The notes beneath the pieces are model-generated. The model did no database searches. It was given only the letters and a program-made list of their open reading frames with translations, and was not told the origin of the DNA. A program made the position numbers and the translations under genes. Of a stretch of DNA of 64,000 nt, positions 54,695-63,556 are shown piece after piece. Source of the DNA: JBBATK01 sp044228285 (lineage in GTDB: Bacteria; Bacteroidota; Ignavibacteria; Kapaibacteriales; NICIL-2); NCBI GenBank assembly GCA_044228285.1, contig JBGAVD010000002.1:682001-746000 (forward strand), in the 5' to 3' direction. Position 1 is the stretch's first letter, and every line of letters starts with the position of its first letter.

Positions 54695-55207
54695 ATGGCA
54701 AAGAATCAAACAATACGTGTTAGTAAGCAGTGCTCGTTCAAGAAGAGCGGCAAACGGTGCAAGCGCATTACCACGATGACGCATCCTTATTGCGCGATCC
54801 ATACGCGGGAAGTTCTCGGCGTTGAAGTGAAAGCTTCACAGATTAAGGCAGCAGGCCTTGGCTTGTGGGCCACTCGCGATTTCCCAAAGGCGACTGTGCT
54901 TTGCACCTATGAAGGTGAAAGAATGTCACAAAAAGAATACAACGAACGATACATCGATGACTCACTCGGAGTCTACGGCATTGAACTCAATAAGAAAACG
55001 ATCATAGACGCTTGTCGTACCGATGCGGGAGTCGCTCGCTATATATGTACCTTCCAAGGTTCAGGCAAGAAGCCAAACATTGAGTATCAGTCCGATGGAA
55101 AGATCATTGAGATGGTCACTACTCGCGCAATCAAAGCAGGAGAAGAATTCCTGAGTGATTATGGCGTTGAGATGAACAAAGCTCTGGGCGTACACAAAGG
55201 AAAGTAG
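54695..55207 (+). CDS. Zinc-knuckle SET-domain protein
   Basis: 170-aa protein. Residues 13-36 carry a possible zinc knuckle, C-x8-C-x10-C-x2-H (Cys13, Cys22, Cys33, His36). From about 44 it reads as a SET lysine-methyltransferase domain: KAAGLGLWATRDFPKATVL, TYEGERM, YGIEL and AGEEFLSDYG. The usual NHxCxPN substrate and SAM segment is replaced by RYICTFQGSGKKPN, so Asn-His are lost while Tyr156 and the Pro-Asn are kept. SET proteins methylate lysines; the target is unknown. It is closely linked with ogg. Confidence 0.72.
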   Translation: MAKNQTIRVSKQCSFKKSGKRCKRITTMTHPYCAIHTREVLGVEVKASQIKAAGLGLWATRDFPKATVLCTYEGERMSQKEYNERYIDDSLGVYGIELNKKTIIDACRTDAGVARYICTFQGSGKKPNIEYQSDGKIIEMVTTRAIKAGEEFLSDYGVEMNKALGVHKGK

Positions 55208-55272
55208 AGTGAGCTGACTCTTCGACATGTATTGTCAGTGAATTGTGTATAGCGCTGGCACGGTGAAGAAGT

Positions 55273-55290
55273 AAAGGCGGCGCGAAGCGC
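55273..55290. repeat. GC-rich hairpin repeat copy
   Basis: AAAGGCGGCGCGAAGCGC is identical to 15503-15520. It lies between the convergent SET and panC genes; on the panC strand it reads as hairpin then CCTTT, so it may end that transcript. Confidence 0.7.
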
Positions 55291-55331
55291 AGCGTTGATA
55301 ATGAGACCTGCAGAATGGTCGGAAGATCAAA

Positions 55332-56201
55332 TCAAGCTTTCACTGGGATGCGGATGAGCATGTTGTCGATGAGACGTGTGGTACCAATGCGTACTGCTAT
55401 CAAACAGACAATTTCTTCTCCTTCGCCAAACATTTCTTGTTCGCGTAGATTATCGGCGCGGACACACGCTGCATAATCAATGCTCAGAGGAGCAGCAGCA
55501 GATTCCATGAGCGTTTTGATCATGATTGAATCGAGAGTGTTTTTGCTTCGGATATTTTGTTCTATAGCTCGCTGAACGTTCAAAAGTGCTCTATAGAGAA
55601 CTGTTGCGCGGGTCCGTTCGTTGCTATTGAGGTAGACATTCCTGGAGCTAAGCGCTAGTCCGTCTGCTTCGCGTATAGTTGGAGCAACGATCACCTCAAC
55701 GTGCACATTGAGATCTCGAAGCATCTGACGTATAACCAGAGTCTGCTGGTAGTCTTTCTGCCCTAAGTACATCTTCTGCGCCTTTACCGCCATCAAGAGC
55801 TTCAGTACGATGAGGCATACTCCGTCGAAGTGAGTAGGACGAAAGGCGCCTTCAAAAGCTGCTGAGATTATGCCAACTCGAAGGTGTGTAAGGAAAGAGG
55901 AGGGGTACATCTCGGACTCTGAAGGTGCAAAGACCATATCACAGCCATGGGCTTCGAGAAGAGCGATGTCGTGTTCAAAATCCCGTGGATAACGAGAAAG
56001 ATCCTCGTTCGCAGCGAACTGAGTTGGATTTACAAAAATCGAAGCTGCAACGCAGTCACATTCGCTGCGAGCTTGGTCCACCAAGCTCATGTGTCCGTCA
56101 TGGAGATAACCCATGGTCGGAACAAATCCAATACGCTTGCCAGCTTGCTGCTGAAGGTCACACCAATTCTGGGCTTCAGCAACGGTACGTAAAATGAGCA
56201 C
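55332..56201 (-). CDS. panC: Pantothenate synthetase
   Basis: Joins pantoate and beta-alanine with ATP to give pantothenate (CoA pathway). FVPTMGYLHDGHMSLV carries the HxGH motif, ASIFVNPTQF, KMYLGQKDYQQ and LALSSRNVYL are standard. The GTG at 56201, preceded by GAGG seven bases upstream, gives 289 aa; an ATG at 56264 would add 21 unconserved residues. Other pantothenate genes are not in the window. Confidence 0.93.
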   Translation of the reverse strand: MLILRTVAEAQNWCDLQQQAGKRIGFVPTMGYLHDGHMSLVDQARSECDCVAASIFVNPTQFAANEDLSRYPRDFEHDIALLEAHGCDMVFAPSESEMYPSSFLTHLRVGIISAAFEGAFRPTHFDGVCLIVLKLLMAVKAQKMYLGQKDYQQTLVIRQMLRDLNVHVEVIVAPTIREADGLALSSRNVYLNSNERTRATVLYRALLNVQRAIEQNIRSKNTLDSIMIKTLMESAAAPLSIDYAACVRADNLREQEMFGEGEEIVCLIAVRIGTTRLIDNMLIRIPVKA

Positions 56202-56566
56202 GAAGAACCTCGGGAGAATCACCTGGATAAAAGACTCCGAATACTCATCCGGAAGTCGACCCAAGACAGAACAATTCTTGCAAAGATGCGCAGTCTAAGA
56301 TCCTGACACAACAAAAGGTGATATTTTTGTCTTGAAAGCGTCCAGCTGCACACGCATGCAGACTTTGTATCGTCTTGGTCCTTGATGCTCAAATTGGGTT
56401 CTTATTGTGCATTACTTGAATCAGCCAGAACGATTGTCTTTGGTTCTCAGTTCTGGTAGTGCACGTTGCAAAGACTTCAAAGGCAGGGGCTATGATTCGT
56501 TTTCGATGCCCGTACTCATTGCAAAAAACGTCATCTCCATTTACATACACATTAAACACAAAAATC
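56202..56566. other. 365-nt divergent gap between panC and the bacilliredoxin gene
   Basis: Both genes need promoters here. I see only one-mismatch cores (CATCTTTG on the minus strand and TGTCTTTG at 56435-56442 on the plus strand). No small gene or structure stands out. Confidence 0.35.
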
Positions 56567-57004
56567 ATGTACGATCCTTTACTTGTTCAGCCGATGCGCG
56601 AAGAGTTAACACGAGTGGGCTTTAGTGAGCTTCACACTCCGGCTGATGTCGACAACGCAATGGCTCTGAGTGGTACAACCCTATTAGTTGTGAACTCAGT
56701 TTGCGGTTGTGCGGCTGGTTCTGCCCGTCCAGGCATAGCAATGTCTTTGCGCCATGCAAAAGTGCCAGACAATCTCGTTACCGTGTTTGCTGGTCAAGAC
56801 CTAGAGGCAACCCAATACGTTCGCGAGAAGTATCTGGCCATGGTGCCGCCTTCAAGCCCAAGTATTGCGTTGTTTCGCGATGGACAACTGATCGGTATGA
56901 TTCACCGTCACATGATCGAAGGACGCTTCCCTGAAGCAATTGCTCAGATGCTCACTGGTGCTTATGACGAATATTGCGGTCAGACCGCTCCAGCCGAAGG
57001 GTAG
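56567..57004 (+). CDS. Bacilliredoxin, BrxA/BrxB (YphP/YqiW) family
   Basis: 145-aa thioredoxin-like protein with the family CGC motif (VNSVCGCAAGSARPG) in place of CxxC, plus PADVDNAMALSGTTLL and PPSSPSIALFRDG with the cis-Pro. In Bacillus these proteins remove bacillithiol from oxidised proteins; whether this organism makes bacillithiol is not shown here. MYDPLLVQPMREELTRVGF is the conserved start, so ATG 56567 replaces upstream frame starts. A hairpin (57005-57023) follows. Confidence 0.9.
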   Translation: MYDPLLVQPMREELTRVGFSELHTPADVDNAMALSGTTLLVVNSVCGCAAGSARPGIAMSLRHAKVPDNLVTVFAGQDLEATQYVREKYLAMVPPSSPSIALFRDGQLIGMIHRHMIEGRFPEAIAQMLTGAYDEYCGQTAPAEG

Positions 57005-57080
57005 AGTGCTGGACGACAGCACTTCGAGCATTTGTTCTGTGCCGTCCTTAAGAGTACTGGAGCCCTTGGTAGCTGGACCC

Positions 57081-57221
57081 ATGATAGAGCAACGAACAAG
57101 ATTATTATGCTGCGAGTGCAGAAAGGCGCACGAGAGCACAGGCTTTACAGTCTGTGCTCTCTGTGTTTTTGAGCGAATTGGTGCAGGGTTTGCTGCATTG
57201 CAAGATGCCAAGGTGAATTAG
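57081..57221 (+). CDS. Possible 46-aa Cys-pair protein
   Basis: A short frame with Cys-x2-Cys, about 14 residues, and Cys-x2-Cys (CCECRKAHESTGFTVCALC), as in a zinc ribbon. However the second half is encoded by the stem of a strong hairpin with T-run at 57132-57170, so the pattern may be accidental. No good Shine-Dalgarno site. Confidence 0.3.
   Translation: MIEQRTRLLCCECRKAHESTGFTVCALCVFERIGAGFAALQDAKVN
57132..57170 (+). terminator. Intrinsic terminator after the bacilliredoxin gene
   Basis: GAGAGCACAG (57132-57141) pairs with CTGTGCTCTC (57152-57161), 10 bp, followed by TGTGTTTTT. It is well placed to end the bacilliredoxin transcript 130 nt after its stop. Confidence 0.75.
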
Positions 57222-57247
57222 GGTGGACCTAAGACCTTGAAAGCTCG

Positions 57248-57255
57248 TAGATTTG
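57248..57255 (+). promoter_or_regulatory. Candidate -7 element of AI-2E family gene
   Basis: TAGATTTG matches TAnnTTTG and lies 22 nt before the ATG at 57278, just after the terminator. No TTTG is visible upstream at the expected distance. Confidence 0.4.
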
Positions 57256-57277
57256 TGGTATTAGGACATCGCATTGA

Positions 57278-58570
57278 ATGGATACAAGCATATACAATAA
57301 GCGATCACTTCGATCTGTTATAGCTGCAGTGTGTTTAGGCGCATTGGCACTCATCGGCTTTCTTGTGCAGACGAAGCTATTGGCAAATGACGCAGGTCCT
57401 TTGATTATCTATGCGGTTATCATGTTTATTCTCGTGCCGTATCGAGAACACTCCGCTTTTGTACGACGCTTCGTCGTGCTCAGTTCCTTGCTATTCGTGC
57501 TATGGTTCCTATCTGAACTCGGAATGGCACTCTTACCATTTGTACTTGCGTTTTTTATCGCGTATTTACTTGACCCCCTAGTTACCAAGCTGAGTTCTTG
57601 GAAGTTGAAACGCAGTTTTGTGTCGCTTACACTTCTCCTTGCCATACTCGGTGCGTTGGTTCTCGTCTCGATTTTCATTTTCCCAAGCGTGTTTGAGCAG
57701 ATGAACGAAGTGATTCGACGTATCTCCTCGATGGTGAGTTCCACCACACAGTACTTGGAGAGTCGTCAGTTCTACCGTTGGTTAGAAGGATTCGGAATTT
57801 CTAGTGCAAATGCTCGAGACATTGTTCAGAAGGAAGTGGTGCCGCAGCTCGAAAACGTTTCGCAGATCATTCTGAATGCGCTGCTGCACGTGTTGACCTC
57901 GTTGTCGTCCGTTGCCGCTCAAGCAGTGAACATCATTTTGATACCTGTGCTGACCTTCTATTTTCTTAACGATCTTCCAGATATCAAGCAGCTTCTGCGC
58001 AGCTTACTCGCAAAACGTAATCAACGTGTGTATCGGGACCTGGTACGAATCAATCAAATTGTTCGAGCCTATATCAGCGGTCAGATCATCAGCGCCATTT
58101 TTGTTGGCACCATGGCGACCACGATATTTCTCCTTCTTGACATTCCTTACGGAATCGTTCTTGGTGTACTCTGTGGCTTGCTCAATCCCATACCTTTTGT
58201 GGGGATTCTCGCGAGTTTGTTCGTGGCAGTGGTGACAATACTGATCGTTGGCGCAGACAACGCTGCGATGCAGATAGTACAAGTCTCCATCACGATTGTG
58301 GTCCTACACTTCATCAGCACCTATCTTATAGATCCTCATGTTACAGGAAGTAGGATTGGTTTACATCCGGTGGCGTTGATAGCAGCGTTGTTCATTTTTG
58401 GACACTTCTTTGGTTTCGTTGGCTTGTTGGTATCAGTTCCTGCAGCGGCAATATTGGTCATGTATTTCAGTGATTGGAGAGCGAAACGGGCAGCTGAAAT
58501 GGAACAACAAGCGGATAGTCCGCCGCCGCCACCGCCAGCTCCATTAGCACAAGCACAAGCACAAGCATAA
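57278..58570 (+). CDS. AI-2E family (PerM) membrane permease
   Basis: 430-aa polytopic protein of the AI-2E/UPF0118 family with about eight helices: two near residues 15-60, another pair at 65-100, LPFVLAFFIAYLLDPLVTKL, then the long middle loop (135-210), and the family C-terminal helices (IPFVGILASLFVAVVTILI, HPVALIAALFIFGHFFGFVG). Members move small molecules or act in Na+/H+ exchange; the substrate is unknown. It ends with a PPPPPPAPLAQAQAQA tail encoded by a tandem hexamer repeat. Confidence 0.85.
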   Translation: MDTSIYNKRSLRSVIAAVCLGALALIGFLVQTKLLANDAGPLIIYAVIMFILVPYREHSAFVRRFVVLSSLLFVLWFLSELGMALLPFVLAFFIAYLLDPLVTKLSSWKLKRSFVSLTLLLAILGALVLVSIFIFPSVFEQMNEVIRRISSMVSSTTQYLESRQFYRWLEGFGISSANARDIVQKEVVPQLENVSQIILNALLHVLTSLSSVAAQAVNIILIPVLTFYFLNDLPDIKQLLRSLLAKRNQRVYRDLVRINQIVRAYISGQIISAIFVGTMATTIFLLLDIPYGIVLGVLCGLLNPIPFVGILASLFVAVVTILIVGADNAAMQIVQVSITIVVLHFISTYLIDPHVTGSRIGLHPVALIAALFIFGHFFGFVGLLVSVPAAAILVMYFSDWRAKRAAEMEQQADSPPPPPPAPLAQAQAQA

Positions 58571-58597
58571 GCATAAGCATAAGCATAAGCATAAGCA
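58546..58597 (+). repeat. Tandem hexamer repeat across the stop codon
   Basis: Three AGCACA units (58546-58563), five AGCATA units (58564-58593) and a partial AGCA follow one another. The CACA-to-CATA change makes the TAA stop at 58568-58570, so the end of the reading frame is set inside the array. Confidence 0.92.
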
Positions 58598-58658
58598 AAA
58601 TGTCAAGGGTATTCTCAATAGATCGAGCAGCAAACACTTTCAGCATGATGACTTGGAG

Positions 58659-60614
58659 ATGACGCTATCAGGAACATTCACTACGAGCAGAAGGTTTGTT
58701 TTCCTTTTGTTATTGCTGAGTTTCATCCTGAGCACGTTTCTGTATGCGCGACCTGGTCGAGCTACACGTGCAAAGAGCAAGGCTTCGGCAGCTGCAAAGT
58801 CAGCAACTCTTGGTGAGAAGCTTAGTATTGTTGTGGATGGCAGTTCCCGAAAGAAAGTCAGCCTCTACCGCTTCAACAACTTGCGCTATTGCGCTCTAGC
58901 AAGTTTGCGTATAGATAGCGCCGATCTCCTCCAGGCGAAGCGTGCGAAGGCGAAGAAGGGCGTAGCTACTGTCTCAGCGAGCTCTGCCTCGTCCGACGTG
59001 GTTATCTCCAATCATGTTATTCGTACGGTCGCTACGAGTTTTTTCGTCGCTGCGGAAAAGAACCAACAGCAACGTATAGCTCAGATGACCGTTCCCGCGA
59101 TTAGCGTTCGCAACACCTTGCTGGTACCGTACCCTCAGTTTTTTGACGCACTTTCAACATTGGGCCTCTGTACATTAAACGAAGAAGAGGGTGCCGTGCG
59201 GTGGGTTAACGAATCGAAACGAGCAAAAGTCGTTGCTGCATCGGAGGACGATGCTATCAATCCGTTAACACCTGTTGTTCCTTTAGGTTCATCTAAAAAA
59301 GGTGCAATGAAGAAGGGCAAAACCGATGTAGCTGTTGACCCAGTTCGAGAAATGGAAAGCTCCAGTCCGATTTCTGACCCAGAACCGGAAGTGCCATCAA
59401 CATTACGCTATCAACTTCCTCAAGATTTGAAGCGTCGTGAGTTAGAGGATAGTGTGAAGATTGACGGACAAAGCCTGAATGCTCTTCAACCTCTCGGCGG
59501 CTCCGCCGCCGAATCGGCTGCTTCGGGAGAGTGGCTGGCAAGTCTGTCGACATTCAGCAAAGCCCGTCCTGCCCGAATCACGAGCATTCGTACGGAAGTA
59601 GAGAAGAGTCGCACAAGTATTCATTTCCAAAGTGATAAGGACTTAGCAACGATACCAGATCCGAGCTTCGAGGAAGGCTTGATAACCTTGCGCATACCAC
59701 AGGCAGTCAACGCCGTCAAGGATTTGGGCATGATCCGAAAACTCAATGTGAGTTCCGTAAGCAGTGGACTCGATGATGAGGCTCAGATCTACCGCATTCA
59801 GCTACGATCATCTGAACGTCGCGTTGAACTGGAGCGCGTTGACGACCGACATCTTATCCTCCACATCGCACCCATTGAATCGAAAGTTGCTACTGCTCGC
59901 ACAAAATGGAATTTGGATGTGATAGTTATCGACGCTGGTCATGGTGGCAAAGATGTTGGAGCGGAGTCGGTGCATAAGAAATACGAGAAAGACATCACAC
60001 TGGCCGTTGCTTTGAAGCTGCGAGATGAGATCAAGAAGAAGATGCCTGAGACGAAGATTGTCCTCACCCGCAGCACCGACGTATTCGTTGAGCTCGACAA
60101 ACGAGGTGAGATAGCCAATAAAGCCGGCGGCAAACTGTTCATTTCAATTCATTGCAATTCAACGCCCACAAAACCTAGTCCAGCATCAGGCTTTGAAACG
60201 TACGTGTTGAGTCCAGCAAAGACGAATACAGCTGTCGAAGTCGCTAATCGTGAGAATGCTGTTATCCAATTGGAAGACAAATCAGAGCGTTACAAGGCTC
60301 TAAACGACGATCAGCTTATTGTGGCTACTCTAGCTCAGAACTCCTTCGTAAAGCTTAGTAGTACCTTCGCTGCACTCGTTCAGAAGAACATGAAGGTGTG
60401 TACATCTATGTGCGAAAGGACGGTGAACCAAGCGGGATTTATCGTGCTTATCGGAGCCTCTATGCCTGCGGTTTTGGTTGAAACTGGATTTGTCAGCAAC
60501 ACTGACGATGAGAAGATGTTGACCAGCTCCTCAGGACAACAGAAGATTGCCCGTGGTATTGCGTCGGCAGTCAAAGAGTACGCCAGTGTGTATTCAAAGA
60601 TGCTCAAAAACTAG
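58659..60614 (+). CDS. N-acetylmuramoyl-L-alanine amidase (Amidase_3) with AMIN-like region
   Basis: 651-aa envelope protein that cleaves the amide bond between MurNAc and the stem peptide to separate daughter cells. A signal anchor (about residues 10-33) and long Ala/Ser/Lys-rich linker lead to an AMIN-like beta region (about 300-400, RITSIRTEVEKSRTSIHF) and the catalytic domain from about 415: VIDAGHGGKDVGAES, FISIHCNSTP and VLVETGFVSN provide the zinc His and Glu. ATG 58659 is used; a TTG six bases earlier is the alternative. recN follows after 99 nt. Confidence 0.88.
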   Translation: MTLSGTFTTSRRFVFLLLLLSFILSTFLYARPGRATRAKSKASAAAKSATLGEKLSIVVDGSSRKKVSLYRFNNLRYCALASLRIDSADLLQAKRAKAKKGVATVSASSASSDVVISNHVIRTVATSFFVAAEKNQQQRIAQMTVPAISVRNTLLVPYPQFFDALSTLGLCTLNEEEGAVRWVNESKRAKVVAASEDDAINPLTPVVPLGSSKKGAMKKGKTDVAVDPVREMESSSPISDPEPEVPSTLRYQLPQDLKRRELEDSVKIDGQSLNALQPLGGSAAESAASGEWLASLSTFSKARPARITSIRTEVEKSRTSIHFQSDKDLATIPDPSFEEGLITLRIPQAVNAVKDLGMIRKLNVSSVSSGLDDEAQIYRIQLRSSERRVELERVDDRHLILHIAPIESKVATARTKWNLDVIVIDAGHGGKDVGAESVHKKYEKDITLAVALKLRDEIKKKMPETKIVLTRSTDVFVELDKRGEIANKAGGKLFISIHCNSTPTKPSPASGFETYVLSPAKTNTAVEVANRENAVIQLEDKSERYKALNDDQLIVATLAQNSFVKLSSTFAALVQKNMKVCTSMCERTVNQAGFIVLIGASMPAVLVETGFVSNTDDEKMLTSSSGQQKIARGIASAVKEYASVYSKMLKN

Positions 60615-60664
60615 CCGGTTTTCCACACACAAAGCCTCATCACTCTCCAGCAAGTTCCTCTCCG

Positions 60665-60672
60665 TATATTTG
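60665..60672 (+). promoter_or_regulatory. Candidate -7 element of recN
   Basis: TATATTTG matches TAnnTTTG, 41 nt before the GTG start of recN and identical to the element before nuoF. No TTTG is seen at the usual distance upstream. Confidence 0.42.
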
Positions 60673-60713
60673 GAATCAAAGCTTGTTCCATTGCCATTTC
60701 CCCCCGATACTCT

Positions 60714-62426
60714 GTGCTTCGTTCCTTAAGCATTGCGCATTTCGCTCTCATTGACCGACTCGAAATTGAGTTCGGCAGGGGTTTAAATGTCATAACAGGC
60801 GAAACCGGAGCCGGGAAGTCTATCATCATCGATGCTTTCCTCGCCGCACTTGGAGAGCGCACATCTACAGAGATGATCGGCCGCGGTGCCAACCGAGCAA
60901 TAATCGAAGCTGTTTTTGAGCTGAATGAGGATTCAGCGGTGCATCAGTTTTTGGCGGAACATGATTGTGAAGAGTTGGGATCTACACTCATTTTGCGTCG
61001 CGAACTTTCCCTAAAAGGTAACTCTCGTTTCTTTATCAATGATTCACCTACACAGGCAGCGACCTTACGTGAGTTAGGAACAATGCTTGTTGACTTCCAC
61101 GGTCAGCATGAGCATCAGAGTATTGTCCGCCCAGATTTCCAATTGCGTATGCTTGATGAGTTGGCTCAGTGCCAAAAGCAGCGCAGCGCATATCGGACCT
61201 GTTACGATGAGCTCCGTGCAGTACGAAAGACGTACAATGAACTTCGTTCACAAGAGCTGGATTTGCGAGCAAAGCAAGATTTTCAACGTGCTCAATTAGA
61301 TGAGATATTGGCTATCGACCCACAGCCTCAAGAAGATCAACTGCTCGAGCAAGAGTTAAGCATTCTCAGCAATGCGGAGGAACTTTTTGCGCAGAGCGAT
61401 GCGGCTTATCAGCTGCTCTATGGTACTGACAACTCCGCTCGAGATGGCTTGGTGCGTGTTCGGGAGCACTTAGTCCAATTGCGTGCTATTGATGAGCGCT
61501 TTGCGGCAAGCTGCGATGAACTAGAGTCTGTGATTATCTCAGTGGATGAACTTGCAAAGAGTGTGAAACACTATAGTGCACACATTGAGTTTCAGCCACA
61601 GCGAATAGAAGAGATTCGAGAGCGCCTGCTGGTTTTACAGAGATTGAGAAAGCGTTACGGCAGTATTGAGCGGTGTCTGGAACTCAAAGACAAACTTCAG
61701 GTAGAGCTTGGTTTTATTGAGAACTTTGAAGAACAAAGTGCACAGTATCAACAACGAATCGAGAGTCTTCAAAGTGATCTAGGCATTCGAGCAACGGACT
61801 TGTCAAAGGTGCGTCGCGCAGCAATGCCTAAACTCGATGCGGCAATCATTGAGCACTTGAAGGAATTGGGTATCGAAAACGCACGTTTTGAAACTCAGCT
61901 GCAAACGCAGACAGCCTCATCTGCCGCCGATGCAGATGAACTCACAGCTATCGTGAAAGGCAAAGCCTTTCGAGCTTTTTCTCAGGGCATTGACCAGATC
62001 CAGTTTGTGGCGTCTATGAACAAAGGTGAAGACCTCAAACCGTTGGAGAAGGTGTTGTCGGGGGGTGAAGCCTCACGTTTGATGCTCGCACTAAAAACAG
62101 TTCTAGCCGCTGCAGATCATGTGCCGCTTGTTGTGTTTGATGAGATAGACACTGGAGTAAGCGGACGTATTGCGCGCAAGGTCGGGCAGATGATGAAGAA
62201 GCTCGGTCGTAGTCACCAAGTGATCGCTATCACACACCAGGCACAAATTGCTTCTCTTGGCGACCAACATCTTGCTGTTTCAAAGCTGGATGTTGAGGGT
62301 CACACCAGAGTACGTGTGAACTCGCTTGCAGTTAAGGATAGAGTGAATGAGGTGGCGAAGCTCATTAGTGGGGAACAAGTGACAGCAGCTTCGTTGAAGA
62401 GTGCGAAGGAACTTTTGAGTATGTGA
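60714..62426 (+). CDS. recN: DNA repair protein RecN
   Basis: SMC-like ATPase that tethers DNA ends in double-strand break repair. The N-terminal SLSIAHFALIDRLEIEFG and Walker A GETGAGKSIIIDAF, two long helical arms, signature LSGGEASRLMLALK and Walker B VVFDEIDTGVSGR are all in place. 570 aa is normal. The start is GTG 60714, fixed by the conserved N-terminal strand. Confidence 0.95.
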   Translation: MLRSLSIAHFALIDRLEIEFGRGLNVITGETGAGKSIIIDAFLAALGERTSTEMIGRGANRAIIEAVFELNEDSAVHQFLAEHDCEELGSTLILRRELSLKGNSRFFINDSPTQAATLRELGTMLVDFHGQHEHQSIVRPDFQLRMLDELAQCQKQRSAYRTCYDELRAVRKTYNELRSQELDLRAKQDFQRAQLDEILAIDPQPQEDQLLEQELSILSNAEELFAQSDAAYQLLYGTDNSARDGLVRVREHLVQLRAIDERFAASCDELESVIISVDELAKSVKHYSAHIEFQPQRIEEIRERLLVLQRLRKRYGSIERCLELKDKLQVELGFIENFEEQSAQYQQRIESLQSDLGIRATDLSKVRRAAMPKLDAAIIEHLKELGIENARFETQLQTQTASSAADADELTAIVKGKAFRAFSQGIDQIQFVASMNKGEDLKPLEKVLSGGEASRLMLALKTVLAAADHVPLVVFDEIDTGVSGRIARKVGQMMKKLGRSHQVIAITHQAQIASLGDQHLAVSKLDVEGHTRVRVNSLAVKDRVNEVAKLISGEQVTAASLKSAKELLSM

Positions 62427-62560
62427 CGGAGCTTTTTACTGGATGAGTGTGCTTCCTAAATGTGGTGCAGGGTTTCTTGGGTTTAGGAGTCTCGTCTGCC
62501 CATAACGACATGCTGATACTGAACGGAACCTGGTTTTGAAGATACTGATAACTTGAAACA

Positions 62561-63328
62561 ATGGCAGAGCTTGTAGACATCAAGGATCTCGTGAAGACCT
62601 ACGCAAATGGAACGCAGGCGCTTAAGGGCGTGAGCTTTTCTGTTCACAAAGGAGAGTTCTTAGCGATCATCGGCTTAAGTGGGTCTGGGAAGTCAACACT
62701 TCTGCGCTGCATGAATGCACTCCTGAAACCAAGTTCCGGGTCTATTCAGTTCGACGGCACAGAGATCACTGGTTTTAGTGCACCAGAGCTTCGAGCTCAT
62801 AGAAAAAAGATTGGAATGATCTTTCAACATTTCAATTTGGTGAAGCGTCGATCTGTGCTCGAAAATGTCCTAAGCGGCGCCCTCTCAGAACTCGGCACCT
62901 TCGCATCATTGCTTGGTCGATACCCACCAGAAATGGTAGAGCGAGCAATGACTAATCTCGATATCGTCGGCATCCGAGAAAAAGCTGATATGCGAGCAGA
63001 TGCATTGTCTGGCGGACAACAGCAGCGTGTTGCAATAGCGCGTACGCTTATGCAAAAGCCAACACTGCTCTTGGCTGATGAACCCGTTGCCTCGCTTGAT
63101 CCTGCTACATCACACTCTGTCATGAAGTACCTGGAGTATGTGAACAAAGAGTTAGGTACCACGGTGGTGTGTAATCTTCACTTTCTGAGCCTTGTTCGAC
63201 AGTACGCAACGCGCGTCATTGCACTCCGCGCGGGCGAAGTTGTGTTTGAAGGATTGCCCGCGCAAATCACCGAAGAATGGTTCAGGGAAATTTATGGTGA
63301 AGATGCAGTAGAAGTCGAGATACGTTGA
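62561..63328 (+). CDS. phnC: Phosphonate ABC transporter ATP-binding protein
   Basis: 255-aa ABC ATPase. Walker A is GLSGSGKST, the signature is LSGGQQQRVAIA, Walker B is LLLADEPVASLD, and the HFNLVKRRSVLENVLSGAL region plus NLHFLSLVRQYATRVI are typical of PhnC. It drives uptake of phosphonates or phosphite, with PhnE as permease. phnD, the binding protein, is not upstream; 134 nt separate it from recN. The following frame is a truncated PhnE-like permease. Confidence 0.88.
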   Translation: MAELVDIKDLVKTYANGTQALKGVSFSVHKGEFLAIIGLSGSGKSTLLRCMNALLKPSSGSIQFDGTEITGFSAPELRAHRKKIGMIFQHFNLVKRRSVLENVLSGALSELGTFASLLGRYPPEMVERAMTNLDIVGIREKADMRADALSGGQQQRVAIARTLMQKPTLLLADEPVASLDPATSHSVMKYLEYVNKELGTTVVCNLHFLSLVRQYATRVIALRAGEVVFEGLPAQITEEWFREIYGEDAVEVEIR

Positions 63329-63335
63329 ATCTTTA

Positions 63336-63360
63336 TGCTGCGCACGCTTCGCGTGCCGCA
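63336..63360 (+). terminator. GC-rich hairpin after phnC
   Basis: CTGCGCACGC and GCGTGCCGCAG pair around a TTC loop with one bulge. It lacks a T-tract, and the permease gene follows on the same strand. Confidence 0.35.
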
Positions 63361-63556
63361 GAGAAGGTGAAGTCAGTTGCACGAAGCACTCGCTTTGCGG
63401 GAGTTGAAGAGGCGATCGAAGAGGCAGCATTGATAGTGTGTGCTATCGTTTCCTCAGAACCGTGATCACCGAAGTGTAGAGTTAAAAAATATGCGTACAT
63501 AGTTTTGACAAATGGTAGGAGAGTATCGACTTCTCCACCTAACGACGACACGAGAT

